From Bacillota bacterium (GTDB lineage Bacteria > Bacillota > Bacilli > Desulfuribacillales > Desulfuribacillaceae): a stretch of DNA of 64,000 bases. Shown piece after piece: positions 16,375-25,060 of this stretch (positions within the stretch are counted from its first letter, which is position 1; each line of letters starts with the position of its first letter). Location of the stretch: contig JAEWFW010000019.1 in NCBI GenBank assembly GCA_023388635.1, forward strand, positions 1-64,000, given 5' to 3'. The position numbers were made by a program, and so were the translations under genes. The notes under the pieces were generated by a model. It had not been told where the DNA came from. It searched no databases and saw only the letters and a program-made list of their open reading frames with translations.

Positions 16375-16990
16375 GAAAGAGTACAAAGATTTATATTTAC
16401 CGAAGACAACACCAATGGTGATTGACGTGCCGAAAATGACGTTTATCATGGTAAACGGAAAAGGCAACCCTAATGACCCAGACGGTGAGTACCAAAAAGC
16501 GGTGGAACTGTTGTATGCAATCACCTATACGATCAAGATGAGCAAAATGGGTGATCATGTTCCTAATGGTTATTTCGAATATGTAGTTCCACCGTTAGAA
16601 GGCTTATGGTGGATGGATGAACCAAACAACTTTAATTTTACAGAAAAGGATAAGTACTGCTGGATTTCGATGATTCGTCAACCGGACTTTGTCACCGAAG
16701 AAGTATTTGCTTGGGCAAGCCGTGAAGCGTTGAAAAAGAAGCCGCATTTGCAGGTGGATGCAGCGCGGCTGGAAGTGTATCAAGAAGGCTTGTGTGTTCA
16801 ATGTATGCACATCGGTCCTTATGATGACGAGGTACATACAGTTGAAAAAATCGAAGCGTATATAAAGGAACAAGGGTTAGAAAATGATATGTCCGAACAC
16901 AGGCACCACCATGAAATCTATTTAAGTGATCCTCGAAAAATCGATGCGAGCAAGATGAAAACGGTATTGCGTCATCCAGTAAAGTATTAG
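16358..16990 (+). CDS. GyrI-like small-molecule-binding domain protein
   Basis: 210 residues. I take GTG at 16358, 9 bases after AAGGAG, because the product then starts (V)KLDYKKEYKDLYLP, as relatives do; ATG at 16349 and 16328 are also in frame. The SOUL/GyrI-like fold is suggested by IDVPKMTFIMVNGKGNPN, YFEYVVPPLEGLWW and QCMHIGPYDDEVHTVEKIE. Family members bind small hydrophobic or cationic compounds and a few hydrolyse cyclopropanoid toxins; the glutamates needed for that were not checked. It overlaps the WYL regulator gene by 17 bases and is probably co-translated. Confidence 0.82.
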   Translation: MKLDYKKEYKDLYLPKTTPMVIDVPKMTFIMVNGKGNPNDPDGEYQKAVELLYAITYTIKMSKMGDHVPNGYFEYVVPPLEGLWWMDEPNNFNFTEKDKYCWISMIRQPDFVTEEVFAWASREALKKKPHLQVDAARLEVYQEGLCVQCMHIGPYDDEVHTVEKIEAYIKEQGLENDMSEHRHHHEIYLSDPRKIDASKMKTVLRHPVKY

Positions 16991-17008
16991 TTTATGGGGG
17001 ACTCGTTT

Positions 17009-18262
17009 ATGAAGAAATTAGTATCTTTTATATTGGTATTTTTGATAGTATTCGGATTAATGCAGCAGGGGCAATATGCATCCGCTGCCTTAGAATCTAT
17101 GACCAAAAGCATCACGTTAAAGATTGGTTCTCCTGTCATAACTATCAATGGTAAGGCACAACCGCTTGATGGGGTACCTGTTATAGAGAACGGACGGACA
17201 CTTGTCCCGCTCCGAGCGATTTTTGAGGCACTTTCTTTAAAAGTTTCTTGGGATAGCCGAACTCAAGAGATTACGGGTACCAGAGGAAATACTAAGATAA
17301 CATTGTACGTCGGAAGTGAGGCGGCATATAAAAACGATGCCCCGATGGCAGCTGCGCTTGAGACACCACCTAAAATAATAAACGGACGCACGATGGTACC
17401 AGTGAGATTTCTGGCAGAGAGCCTCGGGGCAGAGGTAAAATGGCTTAGCGAAACACAGACAATCGTAATTACAGAAGATCCCAAATTTTTGTCACTCAAA
17501 GATATCACAATTTATATCGGCGATCCAATTACGCGAGTTGAAAGTTTATTGGGAAAACCGGATAGAATTGATCCCAGTGAGTATGACTTTAATTGGCATG
17601 TGTACAATAGTGATTACAGCCGGTTTATTATGGTTGGCATCAAAGATGGTATAGTAGAGGCGTTATATAGTAATTCCAAGGGATTTGCAACTAATAATGC
17701 TAAATATGGAGATGTTATAACGACAGAAGAATGGAGAAGTAAAGGACAGCAAACGGGTATAGATTTATATATGGATCGCAGCGATAATGACGGTAACCAC
17801 AAAATTCATGCGTGCCGGATTATTTCTGATGATGTCACATTGAAAGATAAATATGCGGAGAATGATGAATTCTATAAAGCACAAGAGCTTGAGAATTTCG
17901 ACGCAACCAATGCGTTTCGTGTCAACCATCAATTAAAGCCGCTTGCTGTGGATGATATCGCTGTGTTAACGGCGCGCAAGCACAGTCAAGATATGGCGGA
18001 TAAGAATTATTTCAATCACACAAATTTAGAGGGTTTGTCTCCGTGGGATCGATATAAGAATAACGGTGGACAAAAAGCTTCTGGATCGGGAGAGAATATC
18101 TCGGCTGGGCGATTGTTGGGTATAGATGCTTTTGACGGTTGGGTAAATTCTGAAGGACACAGAAAGAATATGCTGGGCTCGCATGAGTATCTCGGCGTAG
18201 GATATGGCTATAATCAATCATCGACTTACAGATACTATATGACACAGTTTTTTTCTCGATAA
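17009..18262 (+). CDS. Secreted protein with copper-amine-oxidase-type repeats and CAP domain
   Basis: 417 residues from ATG at 17009, with a GGGGG ribosome site 8 bases upstream. An in-frame ATG at 16994 precedes that site. A signal peptide covers residues 1-27. Residues about 35-150 are a copper amine oxidase N-terminal-like wall-associated domain, with its signature GRTLVPLRAIFEALS and again GRTMVPVRFLAESLGA. Residues about 165-275 look like a CAP-associated domain (LGKPDRIDPSEYDFNWHVY). Residues about 295-417 are a CAP/SCP-PR1 domain with HSQDMADKNYFNHT, GENISAG and GHRKNML. It is probably exported to the cell wall or medium. The enzymatic role of bacterial CAP domains is unknown. Confidence 0.88.
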   Translation: MKKLVSFILVFLIVFGLMQQGQYASAALESMTKSITLKIGSPVITINGKAQPLDGVPVIENGRTLVPLRAIFEALSLKVSWDSRTQEITGTRGNTKITLYVGSEAAYKNDAPMAAALETPPKIINGRTMVPVRFLAESLGAEVKWLSETQTIVITEDPKFLSLKDITIYIGDPITRVESLLGKPDRIDPSEYDFNWHVYNSDYSRFIMVGIKDGIVEALYSNSKGFATNNAKYGDVITTEEWRSKGQQTGIDLYMDRSDNDGNHKIHACRIISDDVTLKDKYAENDEFYKAQELENFDATNAFRVNHQLKPLAVDDIAVLTARKHSQDMADKNYFNHTNLEGLSPWDRYKNNGGQKASGSGENISAGRLLGIDAFDGWVNSEGHRKNMLGSHEYLGVGYGYNQSSTYRYYMTQFFSR

Positions 18263-18302
18263 AATAGGTCTAAATTTATTTGAACATCCAGTTCATGATA
18301 AT

Positions 18303-18342
18303 GGCATTAGTTGAGATAAAATCCAACCAATGCCGATTTTTT
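18303..18342 (+). terminator. Intrinsic terminator after CAP gene
   Basis: The stem GGCATTAGTTG/CAACCAATGCC (18303-18313 with 18324-18334, one mismatch) is followed by GATTTTTT. Confidence 0.82.
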
Positions 18343-18502
18343 ATATTCTGTCGTTAGCTTTACTCAAATTAATCTCTTAGTCATTCCAGCGAGATAAAGC
18401 GTAGATTGCTGTTTTGATGCACTCTAGCTAAAAATAATGACATAACGCTGATCATGGAAATTTTCATTTTTTATGATATTATATAAAGAAGTTATTTTTT
18501 AA

Positions 18503-18617
18503 CCTGACTGGCGTAAGTCCCCTTCCTTTTTAGATGGGAGTTCAACGCTAGGTCATGTATTTGCAGTTCTACAATTCAGATGGAGGAAAAGCATCTCCGC
18601 CTAAATTAAGAACCTGC
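18503..18617 (+). ncRNA. Structured element A in traB leader, related to element B upstream of rqcH
   Basis: Two stem-loops follow each other. Stem 1 pairs TGACTGGCGT (18505-18514) with ACGCTAGGTCA (18545-18555) with one bulge, and encloses TCCC/GGGA. Stem 2 pairs GCAGTTCT (18563-18570) with AGAACCTGC (18609-18617) and encloses ATTCAGATGGAGG and CTCCGCCTAAAT. The same ordered blocks occur on the minus strand at 39610-39717. I match it to no named riboswitch. It could be a regulatory leader RNA or the remains of a small palindromic mobile element (IS200/IS605-type ends have such hairpins). Confidence 0.45.
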
Positions 18618-18651
18618 TTCAAGGATTACGATGTTAGAGGGAAGGTATATA

Positions 18652-19818
18652 ATGACGGAAGCAAATGTTACGAGGATTGATTTAGATGGCAAAGAAATTA
18701 TTTTGATCGGAACAGCCCATGTTTCGAAGCAAAGTGCAGAACAAGTAAAAGAAGTGATTGAGCGTGAGCAACCGGACTCGGTCTGTGTTGAGTTAGATGC
18801 ACAAAGGTATCAATCGATCATTGACGGTAATAAATGGCGTGAAATGGATATATTTAAGGTCGTTAAGGAGAAAAAGACGACATTGCTTTTAATGAATCTG
18901 ATCATTTCCTCCTTTCAAAGACGGATGGCAAAACAATTAGGCATCAAGCCGGGGCAGGAGATGATTCAGGGTATCGAATCAGCAAAAGAAGTCGGCGCTG
19001 AGCTGGTGTTGGCTGACCGAAATATTCAAATCACTTTTTCACGAATTTGGCATGGAGTCGGTTTTTGGGGTAAGATGAATCTTTTGACGCAAATACTCTA
19101 CAGTGTGATCAGTGATGAAAAGGTTACGGAAGAAGAATTGGAACAATTGAAATCCGAGGATATGCTGGATTCGATGTTGAGAGAGTTTACCGATGCATTC
19201 CCGAGGCTGAAAGTTCCTTTGATTGATGAACGGGATCAATATTTGGCACAAAAAATTAAGGATGCTCCGGGGGAAAAGGTCGTCGCCGTTTTGGGAGCAG
19301 CCCATGTTCCCGGCATTACGCAAGAAATCCACAAAGAACATGATCTCACAGCCCTTTCACAAATTCCGCCGAAATCGAAATTGCCAAAGCTGCTTCCATG
19401 GGCAATACCGATCTTTATTATTGGAATCATTGCTTACACTTTCTATATGAATTATTCCGCCGGAGTCAGTCAAACATATAGTTGGATCATTTGGAACGGA
19501 TCACTGGCAGCTATTGGGGGAATCATTGCATGGGCTCACCCGTTGACGATTTTGACAGGTTTTCTAGTTGCTCCGTTTACTTCTCTCAGCCCTTTAATCG
19601 GAGCTGGATGGGTTGCCGGACTGGTGGAGGCGTATATACGCAGACCGAGTGTCGAGGATTTTGAACAAATATCTGAGGATGTATATACTGTTAAGGGATT
19701 TTGGAAGAACAAGGTCACTCGCATCTTTCTGGTGGTCATGCTGATCAGCCTTGGCAGTTCAATCGGTACATTTGTCGGTGGAGCCGATGTATTGCGGTTA
19801 TTTTTCAAAACGATATAG
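18652..19818 (+). CDS. TraB/PrgY-family membrane protein
   Basis: 388 residues from ATG at 18652, with AGAGGGAAGG 6 bases upstream; the in-frame ATG at 18631 precedes that site. The N-terminal 235 residues show TraB/TIKI-superfamily blocks: ILIGTAHVSKQS, VCVELDAQRY, ELVLADRNI and VVAVLGAAHVPGI, with the paired GTAH/GAAH metal-site histidines. At least four hydrophobic helices follow (from LLPWAIPIFIIGIIAYTFYM onward). TraB-like proteins are putative metalloproteases that act on peptides, but the bacterial housekeeping copies are untested. It has its own leader and terminator. Confidence 0.85.
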   Translation: MTEANVTRIDLDGKEIILIGTAHVSKQSAEQVKEVIEREQPDSVCVELDAQRYQSIIDGNKWREMDIFKVVKEKKTTLLLMNLIISSFQRRMAKQLGIKPGQEMIQGIESAKEVGAELVLADRNIQITFSRIWHGVGFWGKMNLLTQILYSVISDEKVTEEELEQLKSEDMLDSMLREFTDAFPRLKVPLIDERDQYLAQKIKDAPGEKVVAVLGAAHVPGITQEIHKEHDLTALSQIPPKSKLPKLLPWAIPIFIIGIIAYTFYMNYSAGVSQTYSWIIWNGSLAAIGGIIAWAHPLTILTGFLVAPFTSLSPLIGAGWVAGLVEAYIRRPSVEDFEQISEDVYTVKGFWKNKVTRIFLVVMLISLGSSIGTFVGGADVLRLFFKTI

Positions 19819-19831
19819 ATGATTTTTGCAG

Positions 19832-19872
19832 TGCCCTTCATTGATTTGAGGGGCATCTATTTATTTTTTTGG
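19832..19872 (+). terminator. Intrinsic terminator after traB-family gene
   Basis: A 9-bp stem TGCCCTTCA/TGAGGGGCA with one G-T pair (19832-19840 with 19847-19855) is followed by a T-rich tract ending TTTTTTT. Confidence 0.82.
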
Positions 19873-19976
19873 ACTCATCATTCAATAGGACTATTGCCGA
19901 GCTTTGTCGATACGGTTATTATATAGGGATAGCATATATAAAATATAGTAAACGATAAATTGAGGGGGAAACGCGA

Positions 19977-21641
19977 GTGTCATCTATTTTAGAAACACCG
20001 GGGACAGCGGAGGAAACGATTTTTGAAAGTCCCGTGGAGCAAAAACCGGCGAAAGGCAATCAGAAGTGGATTATTCTTACGGTGGTTGCAGTAGTCATTG
20101 CTACAATTTCCATTGCGGTAGGGGTGCTATGGAACAACAGTGTAAAAGAGCAATGGTTGTTGGCAGAACATAAGACATACAGTAAGCAAAAGGAACGTTT
20201 TGATGCATTATTGGGATCAGGCGCAGAATTACAAAAGGCGATACAAGAGAAGCCGTTTAAAAATCAGATAGAGATCGGTATGTCGGCAGATTCGGCTACA
20301 CAGGACGATTTTGTGTTTACAATCGTCAAAAATGTTTTGAGCAATAGTAAAATTATTATCGATTATCAAAGTGATCCGAAGAACTCAAAAAACTTTATTG
20401 ATCTTGCCTACGAATTGCGTGGCAATGCGTTCCTTGACGCACAATTTTATCAATCACAAGAAGAAACAGGCATGCATATTCCATTGTTGTTAAATTCCTA
20501 TTATTATCTCAAGAATGATCAATGGGGTAATTTGATGCGTAAGTTCGACAGCAGTTATGTCGGACCGGAGGAAATAAGTAATGTTCAATCTTCCATGGAA
20601 TTACAAGCGCAAATGCTCGATCTTTCCGCAAGAACACAGAAAATTGTCGTCGGTCAGATTCCGGAAACGGCGTTCAGTTCGGTGCGAAACGGCTCAGATC
20701 GTACGATTACAATGCAAATGTCCGAGGAAGATGTGCGTGGTATGGTTCGGAACATCATCGATGCGATACGCAATGATCAGGAATATATGCAAGTGTTGGT
20801 ATCGTTCGTGGAAAATGCCGGTGGTATGCAGGGGCTGACAGTAGCGGATGGAGCTAGTGCTACACAAACGGAAGAAACAATTTTAAGTGGACTGGAAGAG
20901 ATGTACCAAGAAATTGACAATTTGCAAATGCCGGAAGGCGTGACGATGGATATGGTCATCCGCAATGGTTTGATCGCTGAGCGCACGGTTACCTTCACTG
21001 CTGGAGAAGCTGAGTTCGCTGGTAATTTCTCAATTAACAGCAAACACAACTTTGATGGGGCAAATCCGTCTTCCAATTGGACATTGGAAAACCAGATCGG
21101 CACAGATCGTTATGTAGTTGTCGGTGAATGGGGCACGGAGAAGCAATCTGGATTGTTGAAGGATGACATCAGCGTCAATTTCCAAAATATATATGAAGAT
21201 GAAATTTATGCAGATTATACATTTACTTTAGAAAATCTGATCGAGACGAAGGATAAGAATAATCAAGAAATTGTCAGCAACTTCGCGTTTATCCCTGGCG
21301 GTGTTGGTTATTATGCAACGATCAAAGAGGTCAGTGGTTCTCTAAAACAAACAATTGATCAAAACTTGCGACAAAATTATTCAAAGACAGACAGTGTATT
21401 CGATATCGATGTGACGTTTGTCGATGATTATGCAGGCGAACAGGTAGTCAATGTCGGTTTGCAAATGAAATCGGACGTACAATTTACGGATCAATTGGAT
21501 TTCCCAGACTTCGCAACGAATCAAGCTGTTGATATATCCGGTATGAGTGCCGAAGAAATCGGGAATTTGCTACTTGAAATAGAAGGGAAATTTACAAATT
21601 TCATAGAACAAAATTTTGAATTAGGGCTATTCTTTTATTAA
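19977..21641 (+). CDS. Large membrane-anchored extracytoplasmic protein of unknown function
   Basis: 554 residues from GTG at 19977, with GAGGGGGA about 8 bases upstream. A short acidic cytoplasmic tail is followed by one membrane helix (residues about 32-51), then about 500 extracytoplasmic residues that are polar, nearly cysteine-free and of mixed helix and strand. I do not recognise the family. It lies 27 bases upstream of two ABC-2 permease genes and an ATPase gene on the same strand, so it is likely the first gene of that operon and may work at the outer face of the exporter (inference). Confidence 0.75.
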   Translation: MSSILETPGTAEETIFESPVEQKPAKGNQKWIILTVVAVVIATISIAVGVLWNNSVKEQWLLAEHKTYSKQKERFDALLGSGAELQKAIQEKPFKNQIEIGMSADSATQDDFVFTIVKNVLSNSKIIIDYQSDPKNSKNFIDLAYELRGNAFLDAQFYQSQEETGMHIPLLLNSYYYLKNDQWGNLMRKFDSSYVGPEEISNVQSSMELQAQMLDLSARTQKIVVGQIPETAFSSVRNGSDRTITMQMSEEDVRGMVRNIIDAIRNDQEYMQVLVSFVENAGGMQGLTVADGASATQTEETILSGLEEMYQEIDNLQMPEGVTMDMVIRNGLIAERTVTFTAGEAEFAGNFSINSKHNFDGANPSSNWTLENQIGTDRYVVVGEWGTEKQSGLLKDDISVNFQNIYEDEIYADYTFTLENLIETKDKNNQEIVSNFAFIPGGVGYYATIKEVSGSLKQTIDQNLRQNYSKTDSVFDIDVTFVDDYAGEQVVNVGLQMKSDVQFTDQLDFPDFATNQAVDISGMSAEEIGNLLLEIEGKFTNFIEQNFELGLFFY

Positions 21642-21668
21642 AAAATCTTCTCGATTTTGGAGTAATCT

Positions 21669-22895
21669 ATGAAAAACATATGGCAATTGTTCAAATACGA
21701 ATGTAAAAATTTGTTTTCCGATTGGAAGAGTTTGCTGTTGATCTTGGCAGTACCGGCGATGTTTGTGCTGGTACTGCTGTTTGGCGTTTCCGGCATGGCG
21801 AATGACGGCGGATTTATAGAGCCGTTCTCGATTGCGATTGTCGATCATGACCAGACGCTGGAGACGCGCATGATGATCAATCAAATGGTGCGTTCCAATG
21901 AATTGAAGAAAATAGTAGAATTTTTGACTGTCACAGAGGAACAAGCGATGTCGTTACTGGAAGAGAGCCGGGTGGCGGTCGTCGTCATTATTCCGGAAAA
22001 TTTCGGTGAAAGTGTTGCCTATGGCGATAACTTTCCTTTACAAGTTCTAGGAAATGAGCAGAAATATCTACAGGCACAGTTAGCAAAAGCGTTGCTTGAA
22101 AGTGCGACTAATCTCGTTTCTGCCGCACAAACAGGAATTGCTACGGTATACGAGTATCTCGATGCTCCGGGGGTCTTGCCGGTGGAAGTACGGGAGCAAA
22201 TATGGCAGGAATCTGTCTATCAATTCACAGATCTGGCACTGGCGCGCAAAGAATTTTTGCAGATAGATACGATATCAGCCTATGGAGTTTTGACAGTCGT
22301 TGAGTATTATACTGTCAGTGCGATTTTGGTGTTTATTGTCGGATGTAGCTTGCTGTTTCTGCGGATTGCCAATAACAATCTCGACAGGAAGACGCTGCAA
22401 CGATTAACATTGCGAAATGTGCCTATGCTTGCTGTGATCGGCAGCAAATGGCTGGCGATGACATCGGTGATTGCTGTGAGCGGCTTTGTGATGATCTCCT
22501 CTGTGTCGGCTATGGCGTATACGATGATCGGGAAGGGATTTTTCGATTTATCCAGAGCGGGCTATGTGGCGGCAATGTTGTTATTAACCTCAGGTGTGGT
22601 TTGCAGTGTGATTCTGGCGTGGGCGGTGTTTGTGCCCAAAGCAGGGCAGAAGGATTTTATACTGATGATTGGGATCGTCGCATTGCTAATCAGTAGCGGC
22701 ATTATCATTCCGCTGAGCTATTTATCGGCAGGATTTTCTAAAATCGTTGCATTGAATCCTTTTTATTGGCTGGCGGATGCTTGGTCCAGTGCGTTATTTT
22801 CAGGAGCGCATTATCCGATTTGGTTGAATGTGTTATTGCTTAGTATGAGTGTGCTGATAATTCTCGTTTATACATCGTATAGAATTCGGAGATGA
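21669..22895 (+). CDS. ABC-2 type transporter permease 1
   Basis: 408 residues from ATG at 21669. One membrane helix near residues 20-43 is followed by a large external loop (SIAIVDHDQTLETRM, then ESRVAVVVIIPENFGE), and then five to six helices from about residue 215 to the end. This is the ABC-2/YhgE-type permease layout used for export of drugs, peptides, lipids or polymers. The pattern VDHD near the start of the loop and VVIIPENF are typical of ABC2_membrane_3 proteins. It is paired with permease 2 and the ATPase directly downstream. The ribosome site is weak. Confidence 0.85.
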   Translation: MKNIWQLFKYECKNLFSDWKSLLLILAVPAMFVLVLLFGVSGMANDGGFIEPFSIAIVDHDQTLETRMMINQMVRSNELKKIVEFLTVTEEQAMSLLEESRVAVVVIIPENFGESVAYGDNFPLQVLGNEQKYLQAQLAKALLESATNLVSAAQTGIATVYEYLDAPGVLPVEVREQIWQESVYQFTDLALARKEFLQIDTISAYGVLTVVEYYTVSAILVFIVGCSLLFLRIANNNLDRKTLQRLTLRNVPMLAVIGSKWLAMTSVIAVSGFVMISSVSAMAYTMIGKGFFDLSRAGYVAAMLLLTSGVVCSVILAWAVFVPKAGQKDFILMIGIVALLISSGIIIPLSYLSAGFSKIVALNPFYWLADAWSSALFSGAHYPIWLNVLLLSMSVLIILVYTSYRIRR

Positions 22896-22911
22896 GTGGA
22901 GGGATGCGGCT

Positions 22912-24075
22912 ATGAGATTCGCAGCATTGATGCGCCATCGGTGGCGTATTGTAGTACATAAACGACGCAATTGGATATGGCTGATTATCGCTCCGATTAT
23001 CACCTTTTTGTTGACGATGCATTTCCTGGAAATTTCTGTAGATTCGGGAGCCGTTCCCGTTGTGATCGTCGATGAGGATGACAGTGAATATTCACATATC
23101 ATAGCAGAAAGATTGGCGGAAAAATCTTGGGTCAAAATTGTGCATGCGGACAGAGAGCATGCAGAACGCATGGTAGAAACACGGCGTGCTGAAACGGTCG
23201 TACTTTTTCCCGAAGGCTTTATGGAGCAGGTCGTCGCCGGAGAGTATGAGAACTTACTGGAAGTGAAAGTAACGCCTATGAGCGCTTCAATTGGGCTTTT
23301 GCAAGAAGTCGTTGCCAGTGAGGTTGCCCGTCTGGCGGTGAATGTGGCGGCTGCCGATTATGTACAACAACATATGCCGGATGTCTCGGAAGCGGAGTTG
23401 GATTCCTTGTGGCAAGAGGCTTGGTTGCATACGGATCGGCAATGGACTGTCCTGCCGTTGTTGACAATTGAATATACGCCATGGTACGGCGGTGATGTTC
23501 TCGATGAAGGTGCGTCGGATACATGGCGGCGCGCGTTTACAGTTCTGCTTGTGTTCGTGATGTTCTCAATCTTTCAACTCAATCAGTGGATTGTAGAGGA
23601 AAAGAATAACGGGATGTTTAAAAGAATTCATTTCACCGGAACCTCTGCTGCGAAATATGTCTCAGGTAATTTGGCAGCGGTTGCGACGATTGTCTGCGTG
23701 CAATTGATACCGATGCTAGTTTACCTCGCACTGGCTGAGCAATGGTCGTGGAAGATGGTTGCGGGGAGTTCAGGGTTGTTCTGCTTATTTCTGATTGTCA
23801 CGGTGTTTTTAAGTGCATTCACGGCTTTTGTTTGTGGAAATGCCACGCAATATCATGTGACGAGTTTGTTGATTGTCGGTGTATCGACGATTTTGAGCGG
23901 GCAATTATTACCGTTGGAGCAACTGACGGCGAAATTTGCTTTGATGAGTCAATTGTTCCCGCAATACTGGGTTTTTTATGGTATGTATAATGAGTTATAT
24001 CAAGCGATTGCCGTACTGTCGGCAATGGGAATACTGTTCGCCTTGCTTACTTGGAGAAAGGGGGTTCGTAAATGA
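22912..24075 (+). CDS. ABC-2 type transporter permease 2
   Basis: 387 residues from ATG at 22912, with GGAGGG upstream. It has the same layout as permease 1: a first helix (WLIIAPIITFLLTMHFL), an external domain with VVIVDEDDSEYSHI and ETVVLFPEGFMEQV, then a cluster of helices in the C-terminal half. Overall sequence differs from permease 1, so the two probably form a heterodimeric channel. Its end overlaps the ATPase gene by 4 bases (ATGA), indicating coupled translation. Confidence 0.85.
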   Translation: MRFAALMRHRWRIVVHKRRNWIWLIIAPIITFLLTMHFLEISVDSGAVPVVIVDEDDSEYSHIIAERLAEKSWVKIVHADREHAERMVETRRAETVVLFPEGFMEQVVAGEYENLLEVKVTPMSASIGLLQEVVASEVARLAVNVAAADYVQQHMPDVSEAELDSLWQEAWLHTDRQWTVLPLLTIEYTPWYGGDVLDEGASDTWRRAFTVLLVFVMFSIFQLNQWIVEEKNNGMFKRIHFTGTSAAKYVSGNLAAVATIVCVQLIPMLVYLALAEQWSWKMVAGSSGLFCLFLIVTVFLSAFTAFVCGNATQYHVTSLLIVGVSTILSGQLLPLEQLTAKFALMSQLFPQYWVFYGMYNELYQAIAVLSAMGILFALLTWRKGVRK

Positions 24076-24749
24076 TACGTGTGGACAAAATCAGCAAACA
24101 TTATGGGAAGAGGAGAATTTTAGATAATGTCAGCTTCGAAATCCCGTCGGGGCAAATTGTCGGTTTGTTGGGAGTGAATGGAGCCGGTAAATCGACGCTT
24201 TTGTCGATGATTGCGACGCTGCTTCCACTCGATGAAGGTGAAATTGAAATCGGTGGTCATAGTGTCGGAAAGCATCCACAACAAGTGCGGCAGTGGATCG
24301 GCTATGTGCCTCAGGAGATTACGTTATACCAGCAATTGACTGTTAAAGACAATCTCAATTTTTGGTATGAGCTGACAAATGATAAGGACCCACAAGTATT
24401 AGAGCAGATGATCCAGTTGTTTGGGCTGCAAGGCAGCATGCAGACACCGGTGCATTTACTGTCCGGAGGGATGAAGCGTCGTGTCAATATAGCGATTGCC
24501 ATGCTGCACAAACCGAAAGTACTGTTGCTGGATGAGCCGACGGTCGGCGTCGATATTCAGACGAAGCGTCAGGTGATGCAGACGATTAAAGAGCTTGCCC
24601 GGCAAGGAACGACGATTATCTTTATCAGTCACGATTTGCTGGAAGTCTATGAAGTGTGTGACCGAGCCATTCTTTTGCATGAGAGCAAGCTGATGTATGA
24701 CGGATCGATCCAAAGCATCGAACATTTGCAAGAAATATTGTTCTGCTAG
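24072..24749 (+). CDS. ABC transporter ATP-binding protein
   Basis: 225 residues starting in a 4-base overlap with permease 2. Walker A is GVNGAGKST, the Q-loop YVPQE, the signature LLSGGMKRRV, Walker B VLLLDEPTVGVD, and the switch histidine is in FISHDL. It energises the exporter formed by the two preceding permeases. The GMKRR variant of the signature is common in CcmA/DrrA-like exporters. Substrate unknown. Confidence 0.93.
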   Translation: MIRVDKISKHYGKRRILDNVSFEIPSGQIVGLLGVNGAGKSTLLSMIATLLPLDEGEIEIGGHSVGKHPQQVRQWIGYVPQEITLYQQLTVKDNLNFWYELTNDKDPQVLEQMIQLFGLQGSMQTPVHLLSGGMKRRVNIAIAMLHKPKVLLLDEPTVGVDIQTKRQVMQTIKELARQGTTIIFISHDLLEVYEVCDRAILLHESKLMYDGSIQSIEHLQEILFC

Positions 24750-24821
24750 AGATAGTCAGAGCGATACATGTGCAACGGAACAAATGAAAATAATATAAAG
24801 AAAATGGTAGAAATAAAAAAG

Positions 24822-24876
24822 ACACAAATACACGTGGAATTATTACAATTTCACGTCGGTATTTGTGTTTTTTTTG
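24822..24876 (+). terminator. Intrinsic terminator after ABC export operon
   Basis: The outer stem ACACAAATAC/GTATTTGTGT (24822-24831 with 24859-24868), continued by ACGTG/CACGT inside, is followed by TTTTTTTT. Confidence 0.88.
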
Positions 24877-24903
24877 AGCTAAATCTATTATTAAATTATA
24901 TCA

Positions 24904-24932
24904 TTGACAACAAACACTATCTAAATTAAAAT
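24904..24932 (+). promoter_or_regulatory. Probable promoter of the metal/corrinoid transporter operon
   Basis: TTGACA (24904-24909), a 17-base spacer and TAAAAT (24927-24932). A leader of about 120 bases follows before the permease gene. I saw no clear Fur-type palindrome or cobalamin riboswitch there. The 24750-25060 gap otherwise holds only the terminator at 24822-24876. Confidence 0.55.
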
Positions 24933-25060
24933 TATCGACATAAATAGACGAAGTATATGCAGGTTTAGTATATTATTATTTAATTTGTGATGATTTAGTT
25001 TATTGCAATTTGGTTATATTGGATTCGGATTTTGAATTTCCTAGAGAGGAACAATAGAGC

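Larger units (their letters stand above)
18263..18651 (+). other. Non-coding region: terminator, promoter-like site, structured leader
   Basis: The stretch holds the CAP gene terminator, an AT-rich promoter-like site near 18455-18482 (TGGAAA, 16 bases, then TATTAT) and the structured element described separately at 18503-18617. No convincing ORF was seen. The leader from the putative start to the traB ATG is about 160 bases, unusually long for a simple 5' end. Confidence 0.5.

Noticed and set aside
18503..18617. SAM (S-box) or ZTP riboswitch, because of the GACTGG segment
   Set aside because: The remaining conserved core elements of those riboswitches are absent and the element resembles the one before rqcH instead.
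24880..25060. Fur box or cobalamin riboswitch before the importer operon
   Set aside because: No 19-bp Fur-like palindrome and no recognisable B12-box or long structured leader was found.
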